Part shown: piece by piece, positions 54,189 to 63,969 of the stretch | Position numbering within the stretch: the first letter of the stretch is position 1 | How the letters are laid out: each line of letters starts with the position of its first letter | Source of the DNA: Aquimarina algiphila | GTDB taxonomy: Bacteria; Bacteroidota; Bacteroidia; Flavobacteriales; Flavobacteriaceae | Length of the DNA stretch: 64,000 nt | Direction: 5' to 3' | Assembly: GCF_007489275.1 (NCBI RefSeq) | Contig: NZ_VLNR01000025.1 | Location: 1 to 64,000, forward strand | Made by a program: the position numbers and the translations under genes | Notes under the pieces: generated by a model | Databases searched by the model: none | The model's input: only the letters and a program-made list of their open reading frames with translations | What the model was told of the DNA's origin: nothing

Positions 54189-55466
54189 TTATTTACTTGG
54201 TTTTTTATCAGTTTCTGATTTCACTTTATCTCCGGTTTTAAGAATCTTCGTAACTACATTATATGGTCCGGTTATCACTTCATCACCTTCTTTCAAACCA
54301 CTAATAATTTCAATATTACTATCGTCTTGAATCCCAGTCTTTACCACCCTTAATTTTGCAATTTCACCATTCTTTACGAATACACATTCGAATTTCTTAT
54401 CGGTACTTGATGTTATTTTATCTTTTGATACGGTCTCTTTTACACTAGAGGTATCATTCTTAATCACTATAGCACTTATAGGGACTCCTATCACACCTTT
54501 TCTTTTATCAGTAATAACATCAACAGTAGCAGTCATCCCAGGGCGAAAGGGGGAATAGCTTTCTGGTTTACCATCAATCAAATCTTTATATGATTCTTCT
54601 AAAATCCTCACTTTAACCTTAAAATTAGTTACCTGATCTGCGCTTACTGCATTTTCTGCAGAATTAGCTATTTCTGTAACTAATCCTTTAAATTCTTTTT
54701 TTAAATATGCATCTACTTCAACAATAGTCGAATCTTCGATAGTGACCTTAACAATATCATTTTCATTTACATCAACTTCGACCTCCATATTACTTAGATT
54801 AGCAACTCTTACAATCTCGGTACCTGCCATTTGTTGCGTTCCCACAACTCTTTCTCCTAATTCTACCGATAATTTAGAAATTGTACCTTCCATTGGAGCA
54901 TAAATAGTAGTTCTACTTAAATTATCTTTCGCCTCATTAACAGTTGCCTGAGCACTTCGAACATTATAATAAGCAGATTGTTTCCCTGCTTCAGCTCCTT
55001 CAAATGCAGACACAGCTCTATCCCACTCAGCTTTAGAAATCACTCCTTTTTCAAATAGTTCTTTGTTTCGGTCATAACTAAGTTTTGCTTCCTTGAGGCT
55101 TGCTTCTGCTTGTTGTAATCCTGCTCTAACATTTTCTAATGCGGCTTGCGATCTATTTAATCCAGACTGAATTATATCTGGGTTTATACGCACTAAAACA
55201 TCTCCTTTCTTAACTTGCTGTCCTTCTTTAATTGGCAGATCTATTATCTCTCCTGACACCTCTGATGAAAGTTTAACCTCTACTTCAGGTTGAATTTTGC
55301 CCGTTGCAGAAACGGTTTCGATAATATCAATTTTTTCAATTTTTGTAATTGACACTTCTTTAAAATTGCCATTTTCTCCAAACCAACCTGCTTTTTTACC
55401 ATAAACAAGCGATACGATTAAAACAACAACTATTCCTAAAATAAAGAGTAAAGTTTTTTTATTCAT
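54189..55466 (-). CDS. Efflux periplasmic adaptor (HlyD/MFP family), second copy
   Basis: A 425-residue membrane-fusion protein. An N-terminal membrane anchor (about residues 4-22) is followed by a lipoyl/barrel-sandwich half (ATGKIQPEVEVKLSSEVSGEI). The coiled-coil hairpin is at about 85-185 (SQAALENVRAGLQQAEASLK, ELFEKGVISKAEWDRAV). The second lipoyl half is TIYAPMEGTISKLSVELGERVVG, then the beta-barrel and membrane-proximal domains (FRPGMTATVDVITDKRKGVIGVP, GLKEGDEVITGPYN). It links an inner-membrane transporter to TolC. It is last in the cluster, 78 bases behind tolC. Its sequence is clearly different from the first adaptor, so the two are not a recent duplication. Confidence 0.93.
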   Translation of the reverse strand: MNKKTLLFILGIVVVLIVSLVYGKKAGWFGENGNFKEVSITKIEKIDIIETVSATGKIQPEVEVKLSSEVSGEIIDLPIKEGQQVKKGDVLVRINPDIIQSGLNRSQAALENVRAGLQQAEASLKEAKLSYDRNKELFEKGVISKAEWDRAVSAFEGAEAGKQSAYYNVRSAQATVNEAKDNLSRTTIYAPMEGTISKLSVELGERVVGTQQMAGTEIVRVANLSNMEVEVDVNENDIVKVTIEDSTIVEVDAYLKKEFKGLVTEIANSAENAVSADQVTNFKVKVRILEESYKDLIDGKPESYSPFRPGMTATVDVITDKRKGVIGVPISAIVIKNDTSSVKETVSKDKITSSTDKKFECVFVKNGEIAKLRVVKTGIQDDSNIEIISGLKEGDEVITGPYNVVTKILKTGDKVKSETDKKPSK

Positions 55467-55544
55467 GACTTACTTTAACGTTAATTCTATTGTATGAAAA
55501 TACAATCTTTTCTATGTAGCAGCCAAAAAAGAGATACTACTATT

Positions 55545-56993
55545 TTATAATTTTATATCAGCGATCTTTATTCCGAAGTAAAGCTCTAATACTTTTAGCT
55601 TAAAGATATAATCAAATTTATTTTGCACTTCCTGACTTTGCGCATTTTCTAATCTAAATTTTGATTGGCTAAAATCAAAAGCGTTTGTTAATCCTACATC
55701 ATAGCGATCTTTTGCATATTCGTAGGCTCTTTCCTGAGCTTTTACTGAAACCTGTGCTGCTTCATATGCTTCTGCAGCTCCTTTTGCATCCAGATAAGCC
55801 TGATATACATTACTATCCAAGTCTAATTCTGCTTGCTCTAGTTGAAATTCTGTACGTTTTACGTTTACCTTATTTCTTTTCACCGCATTTCTTGCAGAAA
55901 ACCCATTAAATATTGGAACCGATAGCGATAGTCCATATCGAAGTCCATCGTTTGTATACAACTGCTTAAAATATGAACTAGGGTTTTGTTCTACCAGAAG
56001 TAAATTAGGAGATTGATTAAGAACATTTTGATTTGTCCCTTCTACAAACCCAATGGTTTGAGTCAATACAGGATTAGTTTCATCTAACACTCTTCCAAAA
56101 CCTTTGGCTCCTGATTCTCTTGTATCATAACCAAACGATCCATTTAGGGTTGGATAGTATGCTCCTCTTGCAATCTCAAGATCCTTTTCTGCTATAAGCT
56201 TGTTTTGTTCTGCAATTTGCACTTCATATCTTGATTCTCTAGCTTTAGCAATCACTTGATCTATTGGCTTATCCATCATTTCTGATCCTGGAACCAAATA
56301 CTCCTGTTCTGCAATATCAAAACTCGCGTAATCTTTAATCAATAATGTCTGAGCTAAACTTACTAATGCGATTTGCACTGCATTTTCTGCTTGTACAATT
56401 CTAGTTAACTCATCTGCAGAAGTAGCTTCTATTTCCAAAAGATCTCCTTGTGGAAGCACACCTGCATCAACAAGGTCTTTGGTACGTTGCAATTGTTCTA
56501 AAGTAATTTCATGTTGTTTTTCAATCACCTTTAATGATTCTTTATTTAATAGTACCTGCAAATAACTATTTGCAATAAATAAAGCAATATCATCCTTTGA
56601 TTTCCCTAAATTATATTGACTAAGTAACTTATTAAGTTTAGCTCTCTGAAATCTTTTTATGTTTCTCAAACCGCTAAATATCGTAATTCCAACATTTACA
56701 CCATATCTTGAACTCCTAAATGTCTGAGTTCTATTTTCATTTGTAATTGGATCTGTCGATAAACCAGAACTCCAAAAATTTGACGCATCTGCATTCAAGG
56801 TAGGTAGAAAATTTCCAATAGCCTCAAGTCTATCAATACTTGTAGCTTCTACATCAAGCTCTGATTGTTTGATGGTGATATTATTTTCTAAGGCATACTC
56901 TACACATTCGCGTAATGTCCATTTCTTTTCTTGTGCTTGACTCCCCAATCCAGCAAAGAGTGTAATACATAAAACTAAGACTTTAATTCTCAT
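55545..56993 (-). CDS. TolC-family outer-membrane efflux protein
   Basis: From the ATG at 56993 it has 482 residues with signal peptide (KVLVLCITLFAGLGSQAQ). The ATG at 57131 would overlap the upstream adaptor gene and add a stretch without export signal. The mature start EKKWTLRECVEYALENN is the TolC-family hallmark. Two repeated halves follow, each with long helices and beta strands (IFSGLRNIKRFQRAKL, then GLSLSVPIFNGFSARNAVKR with the second copy). It forms the trimeric outer-membrane exit duct. The 118-base gap to the first adaptor is the widest of the cluster. Confidence 0.94.
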   Translation of the reverse strand: MRIKVLVLCITLFAGLGSQAQEKKWTLRECVEYALENNITIKQSELDVEATSIDRLEAIGNFLPTLNADASNFWSSGLSTDPITNENRTQTFRSSRYGVNVGITIFSGLRNIKRFQRAKLNKLLSQYNLGKSKDDIALFIANSYLQVLLNKESLKVIEKQHEITLEQLQRTKDLVDAGVLPQGDLLEIEATSADELTRIVQAENAVQIALVSLAQTLLIKDYASFDIAEQEYLVPGSEMMDKPIDQVIAKARESRYEVQIAEQNKLIAEKDLEIARGAYYPTLNGSFGYDTRESGAKGFGRVLDETNPVLTQTIGFVEGTNQNVLNQSPNLLLVEQNPSSYFKQLYTNDGLRYGLSLSVPIFNGFSARNAVKRNKVNVKRTEFQLEQAELDLDSNVYQAYLDAKGAAEAYEAAQVSVKAQERAYEYAKDRYDVGLTNAFDFSQSKFRLENAQSQEVQNKFDYIFKLKVLELYFGIKIADIKL

Positions 56994-57111
56994 AAGTTTA
57001 AAATTTAAAGCACTACCTCGGCTTAAATCTTTTAATATTAATTTCATACTACGTATATGTATATATTTGATTGATGTTGTTACAGATTTATGAATATTTT
57101 CATAAAGTATT

Positions 57112-58233
57112 TTAATTTTGTCCTTCTTCACCTTCTTTCTTCACTGGTTCAGTTTTATTCCAAACCTTGATATTATCTTCTTCAGTTATTCCTGATAAAA
57201 CTTCGACATTTATACCATCAGACAATCCTATTTCAATATCCTTCCTTTCAAACTCCTGATCTCCGGTCTGAACCTCTACGTAAGCTTCTTCTGTCTCTCT
57301 ATCAAATTGTAACAACGCCTCTTTTATGGCTAGAATATCCTTTTTCACATCTAATACAATAGAAGCATTTGCGCTGTATCCTGCTCTAATAAAGTATGAC
57401 TCATCAAGAAAAACTTCGCCTTCAATTTTAAACTGGACAGCTCCTTGTTCTTCATCTCCTTTAGGGGCTATAAATTTTAGCTTAGCATCAAATTCTTTAT
57501 CTCTAATAGCTCCTAAACTTACTTTGAGGGGCATATCGATTTTTAATTTATTTACCTCTGCTTCATCTACTTTTCCTTCAAAGATCATTTTATTAAGGTC
57601 AGCTATAGTTGCTACGGTTGTTCCGTCATTAAAATTATTACTTTGGATTACCTGATCTCCTTCTTCAACCGGAATTTCTAAAATAGTTCCCGCAACTGAA
57701 GATCTAATATTTGTAATTGCTTTTGCTCCACCTGTTGATCCTTGTCGAATGATTTGCAAATCATTAGCTGCATTACGAACTTCTTGTTGAGCCTGATCAT
57801 AGCGTAACTTTACATTTTGAAAATCTTGAGTAGCTATTACCCCTTTATCAAAAAGTGCTTTATTACGATCAAAATCTTGTTTTGCATTAGCCAGACTTAT
57901 TTCTGCATTTTTCACTCGTCCTCTTGCACTATTTAACGATTGCTCATTAGGTACTACTTTTACTTTAGCTATCAATTCTCCAGTTTTTATTGCAGCACCT
58001 TCTTCAACATAAATTTTTTCAATAATTCCTGAGACCTGAGGTTTAATTTCTACCTCATCTTCTGGAACTACTTTTCCTGTAGCTACCGTTTTTTCTTCAA
58101 TTGACGTTTTAAATGCTTTTTCTGTTGTAAACACGATAGGTGACTTACTATTAGAATCTATTAGATATTTTCCTGAAAAACCCAGTGCGACTATTAACAA
58201 AACAACTAGTAGGATTTTTAAAAATTTTTTCAT
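57112..58233 (-). CDS. Efflux periplasmic adaptor (HlyD/MFP family), first copy
   Basis: A 373-residue membrane-fusion protein, shorter than the second copy. It has an N-terminal anchor (about residues 4-24, ILLVVLLIVALGFSGKYLI). The lipoyl half has ATGKVVPEDEVEIKPQVSGI, the helical hairpin is at about 95-165 (ALFDKGVIATQDFQNVKLRY), then SSVAGTILEIPVEEGDQVIQ. The barrel part has RAGYSANASIVLDVKKDILA and LSDGINVEVLSGITEEDNIK. It lies 37 bases after the second permease gene, the MacA-like position. It should join the ABC permeases to TolC. Confidence 0.93.
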   Translation of the reverse strand: MKKFLKILLVVLLIVALGFSGKYLIDSNSKSPIVFTTEKAFKTSIEEKTVATGKVVPEDEVEIKPQVSGIIEKIYVEEGAAIKTGELIAKVKVVPNEQSLNSARGRVKNAEISLANAKQDFDRNKALFDKGVIATQDFQNVKLRYDQAQQEVRNAANDLQIIRQGSTGGAKAITNIRSSVAGTILEIPVEEGDQVIQSNNFNDGTTVATIADLNKMIFEGKVDEAEVNKLKIDMPLKVSLGAIRDKEFDAKLKFIAPKGDEEQGAVQFKIEGEVFLDESYFIRAGYSANASIVLDVKKDILAIKEALLQFDRETEEAYVEVQTGDQEFERKDIEIGLSDGINVEVLSGITEEDNIKVWNKTEPVKKEGEEGQN

Positions 58234-58270
58234 CTGATTTATGATTGATTTGATTATTCTAATTATTATT

Positions 58271-59533
58271 TTATTCTTCTCTTAATGCTTCTATTGGTCT
58301 CACACTTACTGCCTTTTGCGCTGGAATAAGACCTATTAAAGTCCCCAACAACACAATTGACAATAAGGCTCCAGTTACAGCAAAGAAGTCTACCGTAGGG
58401 TTTAAAATGGGTATATCTTCGTTATCACCAATAGCTGTATTGATTCCCCAGAGCAATAAGGTTCCTAAAATAAAACCTAATAACCCTGCTAAAAAGGTAA
58501 GTAAAATAGATTCTAGCATAATTTGCCCTCTCACCTCTCCTGGTGTAGCTCCAAGTGCTCTTCTCACCCCAATCTCTCTCGTACGTTCTTTAACAGTAAT
58601 TAAAAGTACGTTCCCTATGGCAATTACCCCAGCAATAAGTGTAGCTATACCAACAATATAAGTGATTAATCGCATTCCCGACAAAAACCCATTAACTTTG
58701 GCCACTTCTTCTCCTAGATTAAAACTCCCGAATGCCTGTGTATCATCAGGGTGCACATTATGTATTCTTTTTAATGTAGTTTTTATCTTAGCTTCTGTAT
58801 TTACAATATTCTTATCTGCCTTGGCAGTAATTACCATCCAGGATATATTGTTACCTTGATTAAAAATGGTTTGAAATGTTGTAAAAGGTAAAAAAATAGA
58901 ATCATCTCCTTCAAATCCTGATTGAGTTGGTTTATATACTCCTATTACTTTGAAATAAATACCATTTATCCTTACAAAATCTCCTATTGCTTCTTCATCC
59001 TTTTCATAAAACTGTTTATAGATATCTTCTCCAATTACACAAACTTTACGTTCATATTTAATATCTTCTTCATTAATAAACCTTCCTCCCTTAAATATTT
59101 TTTTCTTCGAAACTTTATCGATCGTAGGGTAATCCCCAAAAACTTTAAATGCCCCTGACTTAGAACCTCTTACAAATTGACCAGGAGGTGTTCCCCATTG
59201 ACCAGTAACATTACGAGGAGCTATGTATTCTATATCGCTTACCTGAGATTTCAGAACTTCAACATCATCCAGTGTGAGTTGCATTCTCCTTCCTCTTTTA
59301 AAACCTTCATTAGGTATACTTGTTTGTTGCCCCCAAAGAAACATTGTATTAGTTGCAAAATCATTAAACTGACTTCTAAAACTATTATCTAATCCTTTGG
59401 CCATACCCAAAAGAAATACGAATAAAAACACACCCCAAGTTACACCTATAACTGTGATAATCGTTCTTATTTTATTCTTTCGAATAGCTCCGTAAATTTC
59501 TTGCCAGGTATCTCTTTCAAATATAAATTTCAT
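58271..59533 (-). CDS. MacB/FtsX-type ABC transporter permease, second copy
   Basis: A 420-residue inner-membrane protein with the MacB topology. It has one N-terminal membrane segment (about 20-42, TIITVIGVTWGVFLFVFLLG), a large periplasmic MacB_PCD domain (residues 43-285), and an FtsX core of three membrane segments in the last 130 residues (GMRLITYIVGIATLIAGVIA, VGTREIGVRRALG-type KERTREIGVRRALGATPGEV, ending VSVRPIEALREE). It has no ATPase of its own. It lies 16 bases after the first permease gene, so the pair may form a heterodimer served by the ATPase at 60772. Confidence 0.94.
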   Translation of the reverse strand: MKFIFERDTWQEIYGAIRKNKIRTIITVIGVTWGVFLFVFLLGMAKGLDNSFRSQFNDFATNTMFLWGQQTSIPNEGFKRGRRMQLTLDDVEVLKSQVSDIEYIAPRNVTGQWGTPPGQFVRGSKSGAFKVFGDYPTIDKVSKKKIFKGGRFINEEDIKYERKVCVIGEDIYKQFYEKDEEAIGDFVRINGIYFKVIGVYKPTQSGFEGDDSIFLPFTTFQTIFNQGNNISWMVITAKADKNIVNTEAKIKTTLKRIHNVHPDDTQAFGSFNLGEEVAKVNGFLSGMRLITYIVGIATLIAGVIAIGNVLLITVKERTREIGVRRALGATPGEVRGQIMLESILLTFLAGLLGFILGTLLLWGINTAIGDNEDIPILNPTVDFFAVTGALLSIVLLGTLIGLIPAQKAVSVRPIEALREE

Positions 59534-59549
59534 ACCATCTTGATTTTAG

Positions 59550-60779
59550 TTATTCATCCCTTAGTGCTATTATAGGTTTTATTTTTGCTGCTCTTCTTGC
59601 AGGAATATATCCAGCCAATAGACCAAAAAATATTAATACCATTGTTGCAATTACAATAACTCCTGTATCCACTTTTGGGTTAAGTATAAAGAATTCTTCA
59701 AGGTTATTACCAATAAGTTTTAGCACAAAAATTCCTAATATCAACCCCAAATACCCTGCAACAGATGTTATTAGAACGGATTCTTGCAGCACCATAGCTA
59801 TAATTGATTTTGGTGATGCTCCTAAAGCTTTTCTAATTCCTAATTCTTTAGTCCGCTCTTTAACACTAAACGTCATAATATTACCAATTCCTATAACTCC
59901 AGAAATTAGGGTTCCTATACCAATTACAAATATAATTACGTAAATGCCTCCAAGAATTACCATGGTTTCCTTAATATCTTCGGCAAAACTTCTTACCCTT
60001 ATTGCACTTTGATCATCAGGAGCTACTTCAAACCTTTCTTTAAAGTCTTCTTCAATTTTCTTAGAAAAAGCAATTGCTTGCTCAGTGCTCATAATCATAT
60101 TATACGTTAGGTTAATCTGATCTACATGATCATTATTACCATAAAGCAATTGAGCAGTTTTATAAGGCATATAAATAATTCGTTCTTCATTATCTCCACC
60201 ACTATCCTGAAAAACCCCGATTATCTTAAACGCAATTCCATCTACATCCAATATTTTGCCCAATGCATTTTCGTTCTTAAAAAGATCTTTTTCAACTAAT
60301 CTTCCTATTACTATATTCTTAGTACGCTCCTCTACATCTCCCACGTTAAGGTAACGACCATTCATCATTATCGTTTTTTCTAAATACTGATGATCTGGGT
60401 GCACTGCTCTTATGCTATAACTTCCTGATTCTTTTTTATATTTAGCAGATCCATTACGGTAAATTCTTGGAGTAGCAAATTCAACTTTACCTATGTAGTT
60501 ACTTTTGATAAACTCAAAATCTTCATTTTTAAATTGAATTTTTCTGTTTTCTTGAAAACCTTTATATGCTTTTGAAGTGTTTCCTCCTCGAATAAATATT
60601 ACATTTTGTGCATCATCCACGAAACTACTCAAAAAACTATTTAACAAGCCATTACCTAAGCCTAATAAGATTGTAAAGATCAGTATCCCTAAAGCTACTG
60701 TAAATCCAGAAAGGAAGGTGCGAAGCTTATTTTTTCCTATAGCTTCAAATATTTCTTGCCATCTATCTCTATCAAACAT
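59550..60779 (-). CDS. MacB/FtsX-type ABC transporter permease, first copy
   Basis: A 409-residue membrane protein with the same layout as the second copy. It has an N-terminal membrane segment (about 20-42, FLSGFTVALGILIFTILLG), a periplasmic domain, and three terminal membrane segments with VKERTKELGIRKALGASPKS and the last RRAAKIKPIIALRDE. The start of the chain ([21 protein letters not shown]) resembles the second permease (FERDTWQEIYGAIRKNKIRT), so the two are old paralogs. Its start overlaps the end of the ATPase gene by eight bases, which suggests translational coupling. Confidence 0.94.
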   Translation of the reverse strand: MFDRDRWQEIFEAIGKNKLRTFLSGFTVALGILIFTILLGLGNGLLNSFLSSFVDDAQNVIFIRGGNTSKAYKGFQENRKIQFKNEDFEFIKSNYIGKVEFATPRIYRNGSAKYKKESGSYSIRAVHPDHQYLEKTIMMNGRYLNVGDVEERTKNIVIGRLVEKDLFKNENALGKILDVDGIAFKIIGVFQDSGGDNEERIIYMPYKTAQLLYGNNDHVDQINLTYNMIMSTEQAIAFSKKIEEDFKERFEVAPDDQSAIRVRSFAEDIKETMVILGGIYVIIFVIGIGTLISGVIGIGNIMTFSVKERTKELGIRKALGASPKSIIAMVLQESVLITSVAGYLGLILGIFVLKLIGNNLEEFFILNPKVDTGVIVIATMVLIFFGLLAGYIPARRAAKIKPIIALRDE

Positions 60780-61473
60780 ATTGAGATGCTCTAACCTGTT
60801 CTACTTTTTTATCTTCAACAATGACACCATCCTTAAGATGCACAATACGTTTACACATATCTGCTATATCTGGTTCATGAGTTACGACTAATATGGTTTT
60901 TCCTTCATCATTAATATTCTGAATGATATCCATAACTTCGTATGAAGTTTTACTATCCAAAGCTCCTGTTGGTTCATCTGCTAATAATACTTTTGGATCA
61001 GCGGCCAATGCACGTGCTATAGCCACACGTTGTTTTTGTCCCCCAGAAAGTTCACTAGGTAGGTGTGTTGCCCATTCTGCTAATCCCACTTTACCAAGAT
61101 ACTCTATTGCCTTATCGGTTCTTTCTTTACGTTTCTTGCGTTGATAATATAATGGTAAAGCAACATTTTCTATAGCGGTCTTATAATTAATCAAATTAAA
61201 AGATTGAAAAACAAACCCTAAAAATTTATTTCGATACTGTGCCGCTTTAGTTTCATTCAATCCTTTAATAGGAACATTATCTAAAAAATAACTCCCAGTA
61301 TCTGCCTCATCTAACATTCCCAAAATATTCAGCAAAGTCGATTTACCAGAGCCAGATGACCCCATAATTGCAACTAATTCTCCTTCTTTTACACTAAAAT
61401 CTATTCCTTTGAGTACGTGAAGCGAATTGCTTCCCATTTTGTAAGATTTATGTAAGTCTTTTATTTCAATCAT
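60772..61473 (-). CDS. ABC transporter ATP-binding protein (MacB/LolD type)
   Basis: A 233-residue ATPase with Walker [10 protein letters not shown] (about residues 38-46), a Q-loop in [12 protein letters not shown], the signature [15 protein letters not shown] (about 143-157), Walker [16 protein letters not shown], and the H-loop VVTHEPDIA. It is closest in layout to the MacB/LolD/FtsE class that drives mechanotransmission-type permeases of FtsX fold. It is the first gene of the efflux cluster, so it probably powers the two permeases behind it. No sharp promoter box was found in the 214-base gap upstream. Confidence 0.95.
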   Translation of the reverse strand: MIEIKDLHKSYKMGSNSLHVLKGIDFSVKEGELVAIMGSSGSGKSTLLNILGMLDEADTGSYFLDNVPIKGLNETKAAQYRNKFLGFVFQSFNLINYKTAIENVALPLYYQRKKRKERTDKAIEYLGKVGLAEWATHLPSELSGGQKQRVAIARALAADPKVLLADEPTGALDSKTSYEVMDIIQNINDEGKTILVVTHEPDIADMCKRIVHLKDGVIVEDKKVEQVRASQYV

Positions 61474-61688
61474 AATACTTGATTAAGATTTCTGAGGCAA
61501 ATGACACCTCTACAAAACAAAACTCACTAACGTAACTAAAACAACCTACTTTTTAGGTCAATTTTCGGTTTTCCCTTTGAAGACTTTTTAATTGGTTAGT
61601 GCAGTCTTGTTACATAAGACTAACTACTTTACATTTTTGTTACATCCAACATTGTTATGAAAATGTTAAAAATTAAGAAGTTAAATAA

Positions 61689-61937
61689 TTATTCTTCTTT
61701 TGCTACTTTAGAATTCTTTTTATTTCTATAAATAAAATACCCTACAGCACCTATTAAAATATATGGGATAATCATTAAGTATACGATCCCATTATTTATT
61801 CCTTTTGCAGTCTCTTGCCCTTCTTCACTCTCTAAAACCGCTCTACACATAGCACATTGCGCTTCTACAGGTGTGGACAATACCAAGAAAAGAATTAGTA
61901 TCCAGAATATTTTTAATTTCATAAACACTTTATACAT
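61689..61937 (-). CDS. Small membrane protein with C-x-x-C motif
   Basis: An 82-residue protein with signal peptide or first membrane helix (residues 4-25, ending TPVEAQ). A short periplasmic stretch has CAMCRAVLESEEGQETAKGI (C-x-x-C), and one membrane helix (about 49-69, VYLMIIPYILIGAVGYFIYR) leads to a basic tail. It follows the DUF420 gene by three bases, so they are cotranscribed. I recall small proteins of this type next to oxidase-assembly genes in Bacteroidota. The C-x-x-C and position suggest a part in copper or redox handling, but this is unproven. Confidence 0.8.
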   Translation of the reverse strand: MYKVFMKLKIFWILILFLVLSTPVEAQCAMCRAVLESEEGQETAKGINNGIVYLMIIPYILIGAVGYFIYRNKKNSKVAKEE

Positions 61938-61940
61938 GTT

Positions 61941-62483
61941 TTAAACGTAATAAGGTGAAATCATAAGATACACAATAACACCAGTAATAGCTACATATAA
62001 CCAAATCGGAAATGTAATTCTCGCAATCTTTTTATGTTTATCAAAATTTTTAGCCAATGCTTTCACATAGGTAATCAACACAAAAGGAATAACGATTACA
62101 GATAATACAATATGTGTAATGAGAATAAAATAATACACATAGCGTATTAGACCTTCTCCTCCAAATTTGGTAGAATCACTAGTCATATGATATCCTATAT
62201 ACATTAGCAAGAAAAGCACAGAGCACATAATTGCTATTTTCATAAGCCTCTCATGTAGTACTATTTTTTTGTTTTTTACTGCCCACAATGCAGCGAGTAG
62301 AATGATAGCGGTTACACCATTAATTGATGCATAGATAGGTGGTAAAAAAGTAAGAGGTTGCACATCAAACCCCAGTTTTCTCAAATTAACTCCGAATAAC
62401 AAAGCTACAGCCAGAGGAATAACAATAGACAAAACTACAATCCACTTGTTATATTTTTTTTCTACTTCTGATAGATTACTCAT
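61941..62483 (-). CDS. DUF420 membrane protein
   Basis: A 180-residue inner-membrane protein with five hydrophobic segments (about residues 14-33, 46-66, 79-97, 113-138 and 152-174). The DUF420 pattern is kept, including LPPIYASINGVTAIILLAALW, the HERLMKIAIMCSVLFLLMYIGYH stretch with its conserved histidines, and YFILITHIVLSVIVIPFVLI. The family (YozB-like) is found with cytochrome oxidase assembly genes. Its first codons overlap the SCO gene by eight bases, so the two are translationally coupled. The histidines may bind heme or copper. Confidence 0.9.
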   Translation of the reverse strand: MSNLSEVEKKYNKWIVVLSIVIPLAVALLFGVNLRKLGFDVQPLTFLPPIYASINGVTAIILLAALWAVKNKKIVLHERLMKIAIMCSVLFLLMYIGYHMTSDSTKFGGEGLIRYVYYFILITHIVLSVIVIPFVLITYVKALAKNFDKHKKIARITFPIWLYVAITGVIVYLMISPYYV

Positions 62484-63210
62484 CTTTCTCTAAAAGTTTT
62501 TTTATGTCTTGCAATAAAATAGTTATCTGTTCTTCTTCACCATTTTCATCTACTTTCTCTTCTACACCAATTGTTCCTCTATAGTAAATGATGGGATTAC
62601 CAGAACTATCATATCTTGATCGCACATACCCTTCCTGATCTATTAAAGCAAAATAACCATTATGTTCAAACCCTCCTGGGACTTCTGGATTCTCTGCTGC
62701 GTAAATATTAAACCCTGCATTGGCAAGTTCATATATATCTTCTCTATCACCTGTTAAAAAATGCCATTCGGGATCAGTGACTTTATAATTCTCTGCATAT
62801 TTTTTAAGTCTACCCGGAGTATCAAATTTTGGATTTATAGTAAAAGAAGCTATTCCAAAATTTTCATGGTCCTTCAATTCATTTTGAAGGTACACCAAAT
62901 TCCTATTCATCTTAGGGCAAATTGTGGGACAACTTGTAAAGAAAAACTCCACTAAATATACTTTACCTTTATAATCATGATTTGTAATGAGAATACTATC
63001 TTGATTTAGGAAAGCAAAATCAGGGACTTTTTTTGGTTCTCCGTTAAGTTTTATAAAGGCTAATTTTTCATTAGTAATTGGATTAGAAGCACTCATTCTA
63101 TCATTTTTGACTATAGAAGTACCCTTAACCCTATTTACTATTTTAGGAATAAAAATAATCCCAAAGATTAGTATAATAAATGATATGCCCACATATGAGT
63201 ATTTTTTCAT
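62476..63210 (-). CDS. SCO1/SenC-family copper chaperone
   Basis: A 244-residue anchored protein of the thioredoxin fold. An N-terminal membrane helix (about residues 4-24) is followed by the copper-binding motif FFTSCPTICPKMNRNL (C-x-x-x-C, about residues 92-107) and, near the end, the ligand histidine in GGFEHNGYFALIDQEG. The fold's DPEWHFLTGDREDIYELANA is intact. SCO proteins build the CuA centre of cytochrome c oxidase. It is followed by DUF420 and preceded by an SCO-like protein lacking the cysteines, which supports a role in oxidase assembly. Confidence 0.95.
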   Translation of the reverse strand: MKKYSYVGISFIILIFGIIFIPKIVNRVKGTSIVKNDRMSASNPITNEKLAFIKLNGEPKKVPDFAFLNQDSILITNHDYKGKVYLVEFFFTSCPTICPKMNRNLVYLQNELKDHENFGIASFTINPKFDTPGRLKKYAENYKVTDPEWHFLTGDREDIYELANAGFNIYAAENPEVPGGFEHNGYFALIDQEGYVRSRYDSSGNPIIYYRGTIGVEEKVDENGEEEQITILLQDIKKLLEKDE

Positions 63211-63315
63211 CTTTCTGGTTTATTTGTTATAGGTTATTTATCATAAATAAAACAAAATCAACAACAATGAATTATTCGATTATAAGAAAAAACCTTAATC
63301 ACATAAATTTTATCG

Positions 63316-63969
63316 TTATTTCTCTTTACGGTCGGCCTTATATTTCTTGAGTGCCAATCGGTATTCTGCAAGAATAACCTTGATATCATCGACCATTACA
63401 TTTGATAAATCGGCTACAGAACTTGCATCATAACCGTATACCTTTGATTCATTCTCTTTTAATTGCCCATCTCTTCCTCTTAAATCACCATTCTTATCAA
63501 TAATATAAACATAGCTTGTAGATAAGTTTTCATCTAATTGATGAGGTGTATTAAGACTTTTAAAGAGAGATTTTATACTTTCTTCGGTTCCAAAAACAAA
63601 TTTCCATTCTGACACATTAGTAATATTGCTTAGCTCCTCTAATAATTCTCTGGCTGCATTTTCACTTCCATAAGGTAGAGCAACAACAAATTGAAAATCC
63701 TGAAACCCATAGTTTTTCTTGTAAATCTTTTGGTTGAGATTAAAGGCATTGCCTTGTTTATTATATATATTCTTACCAAAGAAGCCTAATACTGTAATTT
63801 TATCCTGAAAATTAATTTCTTCACCCGAAAGAGCTTCAAAATTTTTAAGATTTCCTACCGATTTATTTAAAACTGGAAGCTTTGCAAAATTATGGACACC
63901 TGAAGCGAAGAATAAATAGGCCACTAAGGGCAAAACGAACAAGACACCTAAAACAAGAAATTTCTTCAT
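63316..63969 (-). CDS. SCO-like thioredoxin-fold protein without C-x-x-x-C
   Basis: A 217-residue protein with an N-terminal membrane helix (about residues 4-24, VLGVLFVLPLVAYLFFASGV). A thioredoxin-fold-like domain follows (EINFQDKITVLGFFGKNIYN, FQFVVALPYGSENAARELLE, EWKFVFGTEESIKSLFKSLN, YVYIIDKNGDLRGRDGQ). This is the order of parts in SCO proteins, yet the cysteine pair and the late histidine are missing. It lies 105 bases ahead of the true SCO gene. A frame ending VWMNKVYNHK overlaps its start by ATGA, so it probably continues an operon from the right. A structural or regulatory role in oxidase assembly is possible. Confidence 0.8.
   Translation of the reverse strand: MKKFLVLGVLFVLPLVAYLFFASGVHNFAKLPVLNKSVGNLKNFEALSGEEINFQDKITVLGFFGKNIYNKQGNAFNLNQKIYKKNYGFQDFQFVVALPYGSENAARELLEELSNITNVSEWKFVFGTEESIKSLFKSLNTPHQLDENLSTSYVYIIDKNGDLRGRDGQLKENESKVYGYDASSVADLSNVMVDDIKVILAEYRLALKKYKADRKEK

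Noticed and set aside
57000-57131. Early ATG start for tolC
   Set aside because: It would overlap the adaptor gene and place 46 residues before the signal peptide.
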